DNA of 64,000 nt from an uncultured Balneola sp. (lineage in GTDB: Bacteria > Bacteroidota > Rhodothermia > Balneolales > Balneolaceae). This document shows positions 8,522-17,797 of this stretch, one piece after another; within the stretch, counting starts at the first letter, position 1, and the number at the start of each line of letters is the position of its first letter. The stretch lies in contig CABZWK010000001.1 in assembly GCA_902529365.1 (NCBI GenBank), positions 62,001 to 126,000 on the forward strand, read 5' to 3'. A program made the position numbers and the translations under genes. The notes beneath the pieces are model-generated. The model saw only the letters and a program-made list of their open reading frames with translations, made no database searches and was not told where the DNA came from.

Positions 8522-10324
8522 ATGACAATAAGTTCTGCCACTAATAACAAGCCTATGTCTCTCAATTCTTCCAGTTTAGCTTCCATCGAGCTTCAACTTG
8601 ATTCAACAACAATATCAAACATTAAAAAATGGCTTGATGGTTCCTATGATTCAGCGACTAAAGAAGAAATAAGGAAGTGGATTAATGAAAAAAAGATCGA
8701 AGAGCTTACCGACTGTTTTTACAAAGACTTAGAGTTTGGTACAGGGGGGCTTCGAGGTATTATGGGTATTGGCAGTAATCGAGTAAATAAATACACCTTT
8801 GGAACTGCTACTCAAGGGCTCAGTAATTTTCTCAATAAAACCTATCCAAATGAACAGATTAAAGTAGCCATTGCCTACGATTGCCGGAATAATTCGGATA
8901 CTCTTGCACAAATAGTTGCCGATGTCTTCTCTGCAAATGGCATTAAGGTCTACTTTTTTGAGTCATTACGACCCACTCCAGAACTTTCTTATGCCGTTCG
9001 ACGCTTAGGTTGCCAAAGTGGAGTGGTACTTACGGCCTCGCATAATCCCAAAGAATACAACGGATTTAAAGCTTATGGGGCAGATGGGGGACAATTGGTA
9101 GCCCCATATGACCGTGAAGTAATGGATGAAGTGCGTTCAATCAGCTCGATCGATGAGGTACGGTTCACGGCAAATCCTGAGCTCATTCAACCTATTGGAG
9201 AAGATGTAGATACCCCCTACATAAATGAATTAGTCCAGTTATCACTTTCTAAAGAGGCCATCAAGCGCCAACATAATCTGAGTATTGTTTTCTCACCTAT
9301 TCATGGTACAGCGGGAGTCTTGGTACCCCCTGCTTTAGATGCATTTGGTTTCACTAATGTGCAACTGGTCGAGGAGCAAATGGTGGTGGATGGTAACTTT
9401 CCAACTGTTGTATATCCAAACCCTGAGGAACAAAAAGCCCTTTCTATGGCTATAGAAACGGCTAAAAAAAAAAATGCAGAGTTGGTTATGGCAACGGATC
9501 CAGATGCTGACCGAATTGGCATAGCCGTTAAGAATACCGAGGGAGAATGGGTTCTTCTCAATGGGAATATGACGGGAAGTTTACTTATTGGATATATGCT
9601 TGATGCTTGGAAAAATAACAAAGGCTTTGCTGGAAATGAATATATTGTAAAGACCATAGTGACCTCTCAGCTTATGGATGCAATCGCGGCCCATTACGGC
9701 GTAAAATGCTACAATACCCTAACTGGTTTCAAGTTTATTGGCTCGCTTATGACATCGCTAGAAGGTAAAGAACAGTTTATAGCAGGCGGGGAAGAAAGTT
9801 ATGGTTATTTAGTTGGAGATCACGTTCGCGATAAGGATGCGGTGGTGTCGGCAGTTATGATCGCTGAAATGGCGGCTTATTATAAGGATCAGGGATCTAG
9901 CTTGTATGAGGCTCTCATAAACTTGTATGTGGAGCATGGTTTTTATAGGGAACGGTTGGTTTCTGTGACTAAAAAAGGAAAGGCAGGTGCCGAAGAAATT
10001 CAAGCTATGATGGCTGGATTCCGGACAACGCCTCCCTCTCATCTTGGTGGTTCTAGAGTGGTAGAAGTGAAAGACTACTCGAGTGGTGAGGCTAAAAATT
10101 TAGTGGATAAATCAGTGGAACGCATGGATTTTCCAAGCTCAAATGTGTTGCAATTTATTACCGAGGATGGCTCGGTTGCATCCGCGCGTCCTTCAGGTAC
10201 CGAACCTAAAATTAAGTTTTATTGCTCGGTGAATACCCAACTGGTGAGTGCGTCAGAATTTCGGCGAGTCGAGAGGGTACTGGAGCAGCGGGTTGATGCA
10301 ATCCTTGCCGATTTAGGTGTTTAA
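8522..10324 (+). CDS. Phosphoglucomutase/phosphomannomutase (alpha-D-phosphohexomutase)
   Basis: The enzyme interconverts hexose-1- and 6-phosphates for sugar-nucleotide and storage metabolism. All four family signatures are present: the phosphoserine loop TASHNP, the Mg2+ loop DPDADRIG, the sugar-binding loop GEESYG, and the phosphate-binding loop RPSGTEPK near the C-terminus. With the preferred ATG at 8522 the protein is 600 residues, close to the size of the large bacterial PGM/PMM subfamily. An ORF can be extended upstream to 8294, but that stretch overlaps the divergent DUF3109 gene antisense and reads as non-coding. A third in-frame ATG at 8555 is also possible. It is convergent with the dprA remnant. 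Confidence 0.93.
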   Translation: MTISSATNNKPMSLNSSSLASIELQLDSTTISNIKKWLDGSYDSATKEEIRKWINEKKIEELTDCFYKDLEFGTGGLRGIMGIGSNRVNKYTFGTATQGLSNFLNKTYPNEQIKVAIAYDCRNNSDTLAQIVADVFSANGIKVYFFESLRPTPELSYAVRRLGCQSGVVLTASHNPKEYNGFKAYGADGGQLVAPYDREVMDEVRSISSIDEVRFTANPELIQPIGEDVDTPYINELVQLSLSKEAIKRQHNLSIVFSPIHGTAGVLVPPALDAFGFTNVQLVEEQMVVDGNFPTVVYPNPEEQKALSMAIETAKKKNAELVMATDPDADRIGIAVKNTEGEWVLLNGNMTGSLLIGYMLDAWKNNKGFAGNEYIVKTIVTSQLMDAIAAHYGVKCYNTLTGFKFIGSLMTSLEGKEQFIAGGEESYGYLVGDHVRDKDAVVSAVMIAEMAAYYKDQGSSLYEALINLYVEHGFYRERLVSVTKKGKAGAEEIQAMMAGFRTTPPSHLGGSRVVEVKDYSSGEAKNLVDKSVERMDFPSSNVLQFITEDGSVASARPSGTEPKIKFYCSVNTQLVSASEFRRVERVLEQRVDAILADLGV

Positions 10325-10338
10325 GCATTTATGACCGT

Positions 10339-10686
10339 TCATCCTCCTCTTGGTAGATAAAGGGTATCTCGGGTAGAATACCCGACTGGGGGTAGCCGTT
10401 CTATAAAGGCCTCTACTGTCGTTAATAGGCCTGCAGCGCCATCAACCAAAAGAGAAATATTTTCCGCTCCTCTTGGATTGTCTAAACTATGGGGTAATAC
10501 AGCCACTTCTCGGCCTTGATTTAACCCGGTGTTTGCGGTATGCATACTTCCTCCCATTAACCCGGATTCCATCACAATAATGCCATGGCTCAGACCCGAA
10601 ATTATTCGATTTCGTTGAGGAAGATGATGAGAACTAGGAGGGGTTCCAGGAGGATATTCTGATGTGTATGTATAAATGGTACAGAA
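10339..10686 (-). pseudogene. dprA: 5'-truncated dprA remnant (DNA-processing protein A, C-terminal half)
   Basis: In the frame immediately after the obgE stop codon the minus strand encodes a clear DprA core fragment: SEYPPGTPP, HHLPQRNRIISGLSHG, VMESGLMGGSMHTANTGLNQGREVAVLP, then LDNP and LLVDGAAGLLTT. In complete DprA these motifs form the second half of the Rossmann fold that loads RecA on single-stranded DNA during transformation. The N-terminal half is absent, because the sequence upstream is obgE. The frame is open from the obgE stop, with no start codon before a mid-motif ATG at 10575. The open frame covers 115 codons against about 280-370 in full DprA. I read it as a remnant left by a deletion or rearrangement. 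The retained motifs are uninterrupted, so the event may be recent. Confidence 0.75.
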
Positions 10687-11694
10687 TTAGCTGCTTTCTG
10701 TTTGTTCTTGCTTTCTTGCATGTTGTATTCCCTTCCAAAGTGCTTCTCTTAACTGATCGAGGCCATAACCAGTGGCCGATGAAATGGGAATAACGGAAAT
10801 ATCTTTAGGTAAACGAAAATCTTTTTTTAACTTAAAGTCTTGTTTTATATCCATTTTGGACAAAGCAATAATTTTTGGTTTATCCAAAAGATCCTTTCGG
10901 TATGCTTGTAATTCATTGAGTAGTGCTTCGTATTCATAACAAACATCTAACTCTACACTCAATACAAATAAGAGCACATTGTTTCGTTCAATATGGCGTA
11001 GAAACTGCGCTCCCAATCCTTTTCCCTTGTGAGCTTCTTCTATAATTCCAGGTATGTCCGCCATTACAAAACTACGGTAATCCGAAAAACTCACCACGCC
11101 TAAATTCGGTTCTAGTGTGGTAAAGGGATAATCCGCAATTTTTGGTCTGGCCTCCGATAATACCGATAACAAAGTACTTTTACCTGCATTTGGGAAGCCT
11201 ACCAAGCCCACATCGGCGATGAGTTTCAACTCCAACTCAATGGTTCGCTCTTCTCCCTCTTTACCTTCTTGGGCATAAGTAGGGCTTTGGCGGGTAGAAC
11301 TTTTGAAGTGCCAATTTCCTAAACCTCCTCTTCCACCTTTCGCGATAATTAACTCTTGACCTTCCTTGGTGATTTCACCCACTCGTTTTCTGGAATCTGC
11401 ATCAAATGCAACGGTTCCTAATGGTACTTCCAAACGAATATCCGATCCTGAGGACCCTGTTTTTCGACTTCCTGATCCATTTTCCCCTCTGTTAGACTTG
11501 ATAAACTTTTTATATCGTAAATCCAGTAATGTATTTAATTGATGCCTTCCTACTAACACTACATCTCCCCCCTTTCCTCCATCACCCCCGTCAGGACCCC
11601 CTTTTGGAACATATTTTTCTCGCCTAAAGTGAGCAGAACCATCTCCTCCTTTTCCAGCAGTGACATAAATTTTGGCGTAATCTGCGAATCTCAT
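10687..11694 (-). CDS. obgE: GTPase ObgE/CgtA
   Basis: This 335-residue ribosome-associated GTPase has the glycine-rich Obg fold at residues 1-157 (FADYAKIYVTAGKGGDGSAH) followed by the G domain: G1 GFPNAGKST, G3 DIPGI and G4 SKMD. It acts in large-subunit assembly and stress control. The long C-terminal extension seen in some Obg proteins is missing, as is normal for many bacteria. It follows accD by 78 bases on the same strand. Its stop codon is also the point where the truncated dprA frame begins. Confidence 0.97.
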   Translation of the reverse strand: MRFADYAKIYVTAGKGGDGSAHFRREKYVPKGGPDGGDGGKGGDVVLVGRHQLNTLLDLRYKKFIKSNRGENGSGSRKTGSSGSDIRLEVPLGTVAFDADSRKRVGEITKEGQELIIAKGGRGGLGNWHFKSSTRQSPTYAQEGKEGEERTIELELKLIADVGLVGFPNAGKSTLLSVLSEARPKIADYPFTTLEPNLGVVSFSDYRSFVMADIPGIIEEAHKGKGLGAQFLRHIERNNVLLFVLSVELDVCYEYEALLNELQAYRKDLLDKPKIIALSKMDIKQDFKLKKDFRLPKDISVIPISSATGYGLDQLREALWKGIQHARKQEQTESS

Positions 11695-11772
11695 TATTAT
11701 GCGGTGTTAGTGAGAACTAAGCCTATGTTTATAGATCTTAATTGGGAGGCCTGCGTACGAAGCTAGTTGGAA

Positions 11773-12618
11773 CTAGGAAGTGCTAAAACCAAGTAACTGA
11801 AAGAGTTCGGTTAGCTTGTTTTTCATCTCTTTACGAGATACAATAAAATCTAAAAATCCATGATCCAATAAGTATTCCGAGGTCTGAAATCCATCGGGTA
11901 GGTCACGACCTATGGTTTGGCGAATAACGCGTGGACCGGCAAAGCCAATTAAAGCCCCAGGTTCAGCTATATTAAAGTCTCCTAGCATTGCATAGCTTGC
12001 AGTAACTCCTCCTGTCGTAGGATTGGTCATGTACGAAACATAAGGGATACCTACCTCAGATAACTGTGCTAATTTAGCCGATGTTTTAGCCATTTGCATT
12101 AAACTTAGAACGCTCTCCATCATTCTGGCGCCCCCAGTTTGTGATATGATAATTAGGGGTATTTTTTTCTCTCGTGCATAGTCGATGGCTACACCTAGAC
12201 GCTCACCTACTACAGACCCCATACTTCCACCTATAAAACTAAAATCCATACACCCCACCACTATGGAGATACCATTCATAGTTCCCGTACCAATTCGAAC
12301 TGCGTCAGTGAGTCCCGTTTTTTCCTGAGTTTGTTCGAGACGGTCTTTGTATTTTTTTCTATCAGTGAAATCTAGTGGATCCGTTGGCAGAATGTCAGCT
12401 CCTAATTCGGTATACCTTCCCTCAAATAGTAGGTCTAAATACTCTTTTGAGCCTATTTTAAAATGATAATCGCTAATAGGATCCACATACAAGTGCTGCT
12501 CGAGTTCTCTTTTATGAATCATCTCACCGGTAGTTGGAACCTTTATCCAAACCCCTTCCGGCATTTCTTTAGGGGTGGCCGTTTGAATGTTGTTGTCTTT
12601 GCGTTTAAACCAAGCCAT
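11773..12618 (-). CDS. accD: Acetyl-CoA carboxylase carboxyltransferase subunit beta, zinc-ribbon cysteines lost
   Basis: This 281-residue AccD pairs with AccA to move carboxyl from biotin to acetyl-CoA in fatty-acid synthesis. The crotonase-like core is intact, with GTGTMNGISIVVGCMDFSFIGGSMGS (about 112-137), the SQTGGARM oxyanion motif, PTTGGV and GFAGPRVI. The N-terminus also has the standard MAWFK...GVWIK lead-in. However, the zinc ribbon that normally carries C-x2-C ... C-x2-C at positions 27, 30, 46 and 49 has V27, T30, D46 and S49 here, with spacing and flanking residues (GE...KRELEQHLYV) kept. The domain is therefore present but cannot bind zinc through cysteines. It lies in the tsaB-accD-obgE minus-strand run. 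Confidence 0.95.
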   Translation of the reverse strand: MAWFKRKDNNIQTATPKEMPEGVWIKVPTTGEMIHKRELEQHLYVDPISDYHFKIGSKEYLDLLFEGRYTELGADILPTDPLDFTDRKKYKDRLEQTQEKTGLTDAVRIGTGTMNGISIVVGCMDFSFIGGSMGSVVGERLGVAIDYAREKKIPLIIISQTGGARMMESVLSLMQMAKTSAKLAQLSEVGIPYVSYMTNPTTGGVTASYAMLGDFNIAEPGALIGFAGPRVIRQTIGRDLPDGFQTSEYLLDHGFLDFIVSRKEMKNKLTELFQLLGFSTS

Positions 12619-12719
12619 AATGTTCAGTGCAATTTAATTGAGTAAAAATAGGGAATATTGGGGTCAATAGGGAATTAAAAGCATTCAGCCAATACCTTCG
12701 TAGATAATACTGCTGCTGT

Positions 12720-13499
12720 TCAGTCATTTAGCCTGGTTATAGAAGTATTATTGACCTGGTTATTCCCTAGGTAATAGGGTTCGAGCTTATCAATCAAAAT
12801 AGAGCTTAGACCTGTTTCTGAGGGTAGTTGTAGCAGCGTAAGGAGATTTCTTGCATGAAAAAACTGCTTTCGTTTTTCCATTTCTTCTTGTTCGGGTGTA
12901 GACTCTCCCGCTCTAAAATGAGCCCATCCTGAACCAAATATGACAGATGGTTCCTCAGAATTTATTGCGGATTGTATCGTTGAATTCGCCAGTCTTCTTG
13001 GATCAGCCAATGCCATCAACCCAGATTGTTCCAACAAGAAGGGTTGGTAATAACTAAAACCCCCTCGAGCATCTATGACGGTGTGAATGACCAATTCAAC
13101 CGCCTGAATTCTAGCATAGTTTGACCGAATGCAAGCCGGGTCTAGTATATCCGAAGAAGGCCGCTTTTCTTGTGCTTTAAAGACGGAACAGGCAATACCG
13201 GCTAAAGTAGAAGCGGCCCAAACGTCCACTTTTCGACTGAAAAGCACACCCCTTAGTGCGCTTCCTGCAATTCTAAGACCTGTATAAGACCCAGGACCAT
13301 TACTGATAATCACTTTCTGCAGCATACTAAGCCCCTGTTCAATTGATCCCGAAGCCTCTTCCAAAAGTTCACCAATGAACAGGACTAATTTCTTTGAGTG
13401 CTCGGCACGTCCTTCGGTCCACCGATCAATGATGTGTCCAGATTCGGTTTGTAGGCTAACAGAACATACCGATGAACTGCTTTCAATAGCTAAAATCAT
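12720..13499 (-). CDS. tsaB: tRNA N6-threonylcarbamoyladenosine biosynthesis protein TsaB
   Basis: TsaB is the ASKHA-fold partner of TsaD in making t6A37 on ANN-decoding tRNAs. The start MILAIESSSSVCSVSL, the HSKKL segment and NGPGSYTGLRIA are diagnostic. I prefer the ATG at 13499, giving 259 residues. An in-frame ATG at 13535 would overlap the end of the upstream nuclease gene and add a non-family N-terminus. The C-terminal half is divergent, as is usual for TsaB. It lies 10 bases downstream of the lipoprotein gene. Confidence 0.92.
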   Translation of the reverse strand: MILAIESSSSVCSVSLQTESGHIIDRWTEGRAEHSKKLVLFIGELLEEASGSIEQGLSMLQKVIISNGPGSYTGLRIAGSALRGVLFSRKVDVWAASTLAGIACSVFKAQEKRPSSDILDPACIRSNYARIQAVELVIHTVIDARGGFSYYQPFLLEQSGLMALADPRRLANSTIQSAINSEEPSVIFGSGWAHFRAGESTPEQEEMEKRKQFFHARNLLTLLQLPSETGLSSILIDKLEPYYLGNNQVNNTSITRLND

Positions 13500-13509
13500 A
13501 GGAGATGTG

Positions 13510-15102
13510 TTACTTTGCTGGTAATGGCTGAACAAAGGTCTCTGATTCTATCACAAACTGCCAATTACCTCTATATTGAGACCATCTACCAATAAACTCT
13601 ATCGGTATGCTATCTGCTTTATCTGTTTGGTCCGCCACTGTTTGATGGATGAGCTGCTTTGCAAAATCACCAAAATTAAAGGCTGGAGCATATACATCGA
13701 TTTTAGTTCCCATGACCACGATTTTGCCATCGGTAACTAACTGGCCTTCGAGTTTAAAATAATGATCGTAATAACGCATATCACGGTATGCCTCACCACT
13801 TTCAAAAGCTTGAGAATCCATCAGCTGCTCGGGGCATGTGTATACTACCGCAATGGCTTGCCACAAATGATCGTCATTCGAACTGAAAGGACCTTCAAAG
13901 GGCCCTTGAGCTTTTGTGATAAGCATGGATAAAGGTAAATGATCCGAATACCCACTGCCTGTGGCAAACGATGACCACCGCTTAGGCATGCCAGAGACAG
14001 AATACGTATTAAAGCCAAAATCATCGACATTGAAACTTTGATCTACATAAGAAAGGCCTTGATTGTCGTACATTCCGTTGGATACAATGAGCTGCATAAG
14101 AGTACCCCAATACCCGCGATAGGTATCCGATCCACGTTGATCAATAGGCCACTCGTACCACAAATTATACCACAGGGGTTGCATTCTCTCAGCAGCATTG
14201 ACCACTAAAGCTTCATCTCCTTGTACCTGCAGGATATCTTGCAAGGCAGTTTCGGTAAATCCGTATCTTGTTTTTTGATTGTAGTCGGCATTAAAATCAC
14301 CTGCGAGGACCAAATCGGCCATATGATTTTCTTCAAAAAGTTGTGCTACTCTAGCCTTTAAGACCTTTGCGTTTCCAACACGTACCCTTTCCATTTCTTT
14401 GCTACCAGCCCCTGATTTCCAATGATTCACAAAAACTCCTAGCTCATCTCCGTCCAAGTCTATCCAGACCTCTAAAATTGGCCGCGCATGTTCGGTAGGG
14501 TGTACACGAGTCTTTTCGCGTAGAATGGGATACTTAGAATACACCACATTCTTCTGGACACTTTCAGGCATGCCCGAAGCGCCCAGACTGGGCTCCCCTA
14601 CCTCCAACTCATAAGGCCCTAACAGCGCATCCTGCATTCCTTTAAGCAGTAACCACTCAGAGGGAAGCTGCGCGACTTGTTCGTCAAACTCTTCGTTCAA
14701 CATACGCTGGAGGGTGGTATACGCATACTGCCCTAAAAAATCAGCCGGGTCCGCAAATCCATGATCTCTTGGTGTGTGATCACTTTCCAACTCTACTAAG
14801 GTTACGATATCGGGCCCTGCACCGTCTTCATATTCCTTTAGCACCTCTATAATATGGCTAATTTTGGTGTATACATCTGCTGATGAGTATTGCGAATTCC
14901 CTTGCCGATCGGTTGGCAGATAATCAGAATAAACGGCAACGCCGTCTGCGTCAAATAGATTTTCAACATTATACGTCACCAAGCTATAACTGGTTGATGC
15001 ACTTTGAGCCCGTGGATTTGTACAGCTATTTTGGACGGTGAGTACGAGGAGCAGGACAAATAGTACTGTAGTTTTTTTTGATGTAGAGATTTTTAGCTTC
15101 AC
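13510..15102 (-). CDS. Exported endonuclease/exonuclease/phosphatase-family lipoprotein
   Basis: The 530-residue protein starts with a signal peptide and a probable lipobox cysteine at residue 27 (TVQNSC), suggesting an anchored outer-membrane or periplasmic lipoprotein. The EEP-fold motifs are present in order: YNVENLFD near 42-49, VTLVELE near 100, HWKSGAGS near 227, LAGDFNADY near 260, and the catalytic SDHLPL near 384. These mark a metal-dependent phosphoesterase such as an extracellular nuclease. About 130 residues after the EEP domain form an extra region with no domain I recognise. It lies 11 bases after pyrC, so the two are probably cotranscribed. Confidence 0.82.
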   Translation of the reverse strand: MKLKISTSKKTTVLFVLLLVLTVQNSCTNPRAQSASTSYSLVTYNVENLFDADGVAVYSDYLPTDRQGNSQYSSADVYTKISHIIEVLKEYEDGAGPDIVTLVELESDHTPRDHGFADPADFLGQYAYTTLQRMLNEEFDEQVAQLPSEWLLLKGMQDALLGPYELEVGEPSLGASGMPESVQKNVVYSKYPILREKTRVHPTEHARPILEVWIDLDGDELGVFVNHWKSGAGSKEMERVRVGNAKVLKARVAQLFEENHMADLVLAGDFNADYNQKTRYGFTETALQDILQVQGDEALVVNAAERMQPLWYNLWYEWPIDQRGSDTYRGYWGTLMQLIVSNGMYDNQGLSYVDQSFNVDDFGFNTYSVSGMPKRWSSFATGSGYSDHLPLSMLITKAQGPFEGPFSSNDDHLWQAIAVVYTCPEQLMDSQAFESGEAYRDMRYYDHYFKLEGQLVTDGKIVVMGTKIDVYAPAFNFGDFAKQLIHQTVADQTDKADSIPIEFIGRWSQYRGNWQFVIESETFVQPLPAK

Positions 15103-15113
15103 AAGTACTCAAT

Positions 15114-16394
15114 TTATTTTAACGTGTTTAATTGTAATTGGCCTTTGTTCACAATAGCCACAGCACGGCCGGTCATCTTCCTGTTTAAGTAAGGAGAATT
15201 ATGGGATTTTGAGCGCACATTTTTATCATCAAAAACCCACTGCTCATCGGTATTAAAGATGGTCAAATTGGCTAACGATCTAGGCGCAATTTGGGGGACT
15301 TCCAAGCGTAAAATTTTCCGAGGTTGATCACATAACTTATCTATCAACGAAGTCAAGCTAAGATGGCCCGGAGCGAACAGTTGCTCATTGGTAATCGCCC
15401 AAGCTGTTTCCAACCCGATTATACCATTAGGAGCATAGTTAAATTCCACTTCTTTTTCTTCAATGGCATGTGGGGCATGATCGGTACAAATCACATCAAT
15501 AGTACCATCCTTTAATCCCTCTATCATGGCATCTACGTCGTGCTGCGTACGCAATGGCGGATGCATTTTAACATTGGTACTAAAGTTGGTTTTCTCGACC
15601 TCTTCATCGGTCAAATGGAAATGATGAGGGCATACCTCCGTAGTAACAGGAATCCCTTTAGCTTTGGCTTTTCGAACCAAATCAACCCCTTCTGCTGTAC
15701 TGATGTGAGCTACATGAACGTGGCCTCCAGTATATTCAGCAAGTAATATATCGCGAGCTATCATGACTTCTTCGGCTATACCTGGGGTGCCATCTACTCC
15801 TAATCTTGTGGAAACAGCCCCCTCATTCATATGTCCAGGCCTTGATAAGCTTAAATCTTCTTCATGATTAATAATTGGGGCATTGAGCATAGAGGAATAC
15901 TCTAAGGCTATTCGCATAACCTGTCCATCATACACAGGATCTCCATCATCACTAAAAGCGACTGCTCCACCCTTTTTCATATCTGCCATTTCAGCTATAC
16001 TCTCCCCTTTTCTATCTTTGGTTACACAACCAATGGGATGTACATCTACCGGGGTTTCCCCAGCTTTGGATATGATGTATTCGACCACATCTCGCGTGTG
16101 TATGGGTGGGTTGGTATTCGGCATACAAGCGACTGCCGTAAATCCACCAAAAGCAGCGGCGGCACATCCTTGAATGATAGTTTCTTTATGCTCGTATCCT
16201 GGCTCACGTAAATGCACATGCATATCCATCCAACCAGGACTCACATAGGCCCCTTGAAAATCATGAACTTGCTCGCCATCTTGTGCACTTAATTTAGGTC
16301 CAATTTCAGCTATTAATCCATCCGTTATTCGAATATTCTGAGCTTGATCATTTAAGGTAGTGGATGTTACAGTTCGTAGATTTTTTAGCAGCAT
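15114..16394 (-). CDS. pyrC: Dihydroorotase (class I)
   Basis: This 426-residue amidohydrolase cyclises carbamoyl-aspartate to dihydroorotate in pyrimidine synthesis. The binuclear metal site can be followed: HVHLREPG near residues 59-66, INHEED, HVAHIS, and CTDHAPH. SDDGDPVYDGQ occupies the position of the metal-bridging loop; I see Asp there and not a clear lysine, a known variation in the class I family. CMPNTNPP is also typical. It is the first gene of the minus-strand run and is divergent from xseA. Confidence 0.93.
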   Translation of the reverse strand: MLLKNLRTVTSTTLNDQAQNIRITDGLIAEIGPKLSAQDGEQVHDFQGAYVSPGWMDMHVHLREPGYEHKETIIQGCAAAAFGGFTAVACMPNTNPPIHTRDVVEYIISKAGETPVDVHPIGCVTKDRKGESIAEMADMKKGGAVAFSDDGDPVYDGQVMRIALEYSSMLNAPIINHEEDLSLSRPGHMNEGAVSTRLGVDGTPGIAEEVMIARDILLAEYTGGHVHVAHISTAEGVDLVRKAKAKGIPVTTEVCPHHFHLTDEEVEKTNFSTNVKMHPPLRTQHDVDAMIEGLKDGTIDVICTDHAPHAIEEKEVEFNYAPNGIIGLETAWAITNEQLFAPGHLSLTSLIDKLCDQPRKILRLEVPQIAPRSLANLTIFNTDEQWVFDDKNVRSKSHNSPYLNRKMTGRAVAIVNKGQLQLNTLK

Positions 16395-16512
16395 GTTCGT
16401 ACCTAAGCAGGCTTAATGTAATGGGTAAGGGTAAATGAGCAATTAGATTGCTTAAATATACGTAGAACAAAGCAAAGGATGTAGAAACATCTAAGAATTC
16501 CTATCTTATAAC

Positions 16513-17718
16513 ATGGATTTATTTGAAACATCACAGCAGAATATCCCAAAGGTTAGCGAGCTTACTCAACGCATTAAAGTACTCTTAGAACAACATTTCA
16601 CTTACATTAGCGTACTTGGTGAATTAAGCAACGTAAGTAAGAGCGCAAACGGACATATTTACTGTACATTAAAAGATTCCGAAGCCCAGATACCTTGTGT
16701 TATGTGGAGAACCCAAGCTCAGCGGTACGCCTCGTTATTTGAAGATGGAAAAGAAGTCATTCTACGAGGGTCTATACAGGTCTATAAACCTCAAGGAAAA
16801 TATCAGTTAATCATTGAGGAGGTTGAAGCGGTTGGCGTGGGGAAACTGCAAATGGAATTTGAGCGACTAAAGAAAAAATTAGCTGCAGAAGGACTGTTTG
16901 ATAAGAGCCACAAAAAACCACTCCCCCGTTTCCCTACCAAGATTGGTGTGGTAAGCTCGCGTACCACCGCCGCTTTTCAAGACATTGTATCCACCCTATC
17001 TACCCGATGGCCACTGGCCGAAATATCGCTCTATCACGCCAGTGTTCAAGGCGAGAGAGCCGCGAGAGAAATTTGTAAGGCCATAGAGTTTTTAGGGAAA
17101 TCAAATGATATTCAAGTCATAGTTGTGAGTCGGGGTGGTGGTTCACTCGAAGATCTATGGCCATTTAATGAGGAGTCCGTCGCTCGCGCTATTTATTCCT
17201 GTCCTATCCCAGTCATTAGTGGTGTTGGCCACGAGATCGATTTCAGTATTTCAGATTTCGTAGCCGATCATCGTGCAGCTACCCCCACTCAAGCTGCTGT
17301 AATAGCGACGCCTAATCGAGACGATGTATTAGCCGGCTTAGATGAATACGCCGAAAGACTCCATCACTGTTTAGAGCAACGTTGGACCCAAACCAAACAA
17401 AGGGTGGACTACTTAGCCAAATCGTATGCTTTACAAAAGGTGCAGGAACGTTTGCATATTTCCACCATTAAGATTCGAAACAATCGCCAGTCCATAGAGC
17501 ATTATCTGAGCCAACGGATACAGCAAAATAGGACGAACTTCACAAACCTTATGCACCGTTTAGAGCGTTTAAATCCAAATGAGGCCTTGGAAAAAGGATA
17601 TACTCGAGTTTGGCAAGATGGTCAATGGATCCGACATTTAGAGGTCCTGAAGCCAGAATCCGTAGTTGAAATTGAATTTAAGCAGGGTCGAAAACGTTTC
17701 AATCCAGAGACCCGTTGA
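16513..17718 (+). CDS. xseA: Exodeoxyribonuclease VII large subunit
   Basis: This 401-residue protein has the N-terminal OB fold (about 8-105, with VLGELSNVSKSANGHIYCTLKD), the catalytic domain with GVVSSRTTAAFQDI and VVSRGGGSLEDLWPFNEE, and GVGHEIDFSISDFVADHRAATPTQAA, followed by a long coiled coil that recruits XseB subunits. The enzyme degrades single-stranded DNA to oligonucleotides. No xseB follows; the next gene is on the other strand. The ATG at 16513 is preceded by TATCTTAT, a near-match to the -7 element in the same position as at 5130. Confidence 0.97.
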   Translation: MDLFETSQQNIPKVSELTQRIKVLLEQHFTYISVLGELSNVSKSANGHIYCTLKDSEAQIPCVMWRTQAQRYASLFEDGKEVILRGSIQVYKPQGKYQLIIEEVEAVGVGKLQMEFERLKKKLAAEGLFDKSHKKPLPRFPTKIGVVSSRTTAAFQDIVSTLSTRWPLAEISLYHASVQGERAAREICKAIEFLGKSNDIQVIVVSRGGGSLEDLWPFNEESVARAIYSCPIPVISGVGHEIDFSISDFVADHRAATPTQAAVIATPNRDDVLAGLDEYAERLHHCLEQRWTQTKQRVDYLAKSYALQKVQERLHISTIKIRNNRQSIEHYLSQRIQQNRTNFTNLMHRLERLNPNEALEKGYTRVWQDGQWIRHLEVLKPESVVEIEFKQGRKRFNPETR

Positions 17719-17797
17719 GTTAGATCAGCAAAATCACAATCGCTGAGTGTCAGGATCGCTCAGAATTTGGTTCACTTGAATTTGAGTATGAGCTCGT

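Noticed and set aside
17719-17797. Place for xseB after xseA.
   Set aside because: Only 79 bases separate xseA from the convergent pheA and no small ORF fits; xseB must be elsewhere.
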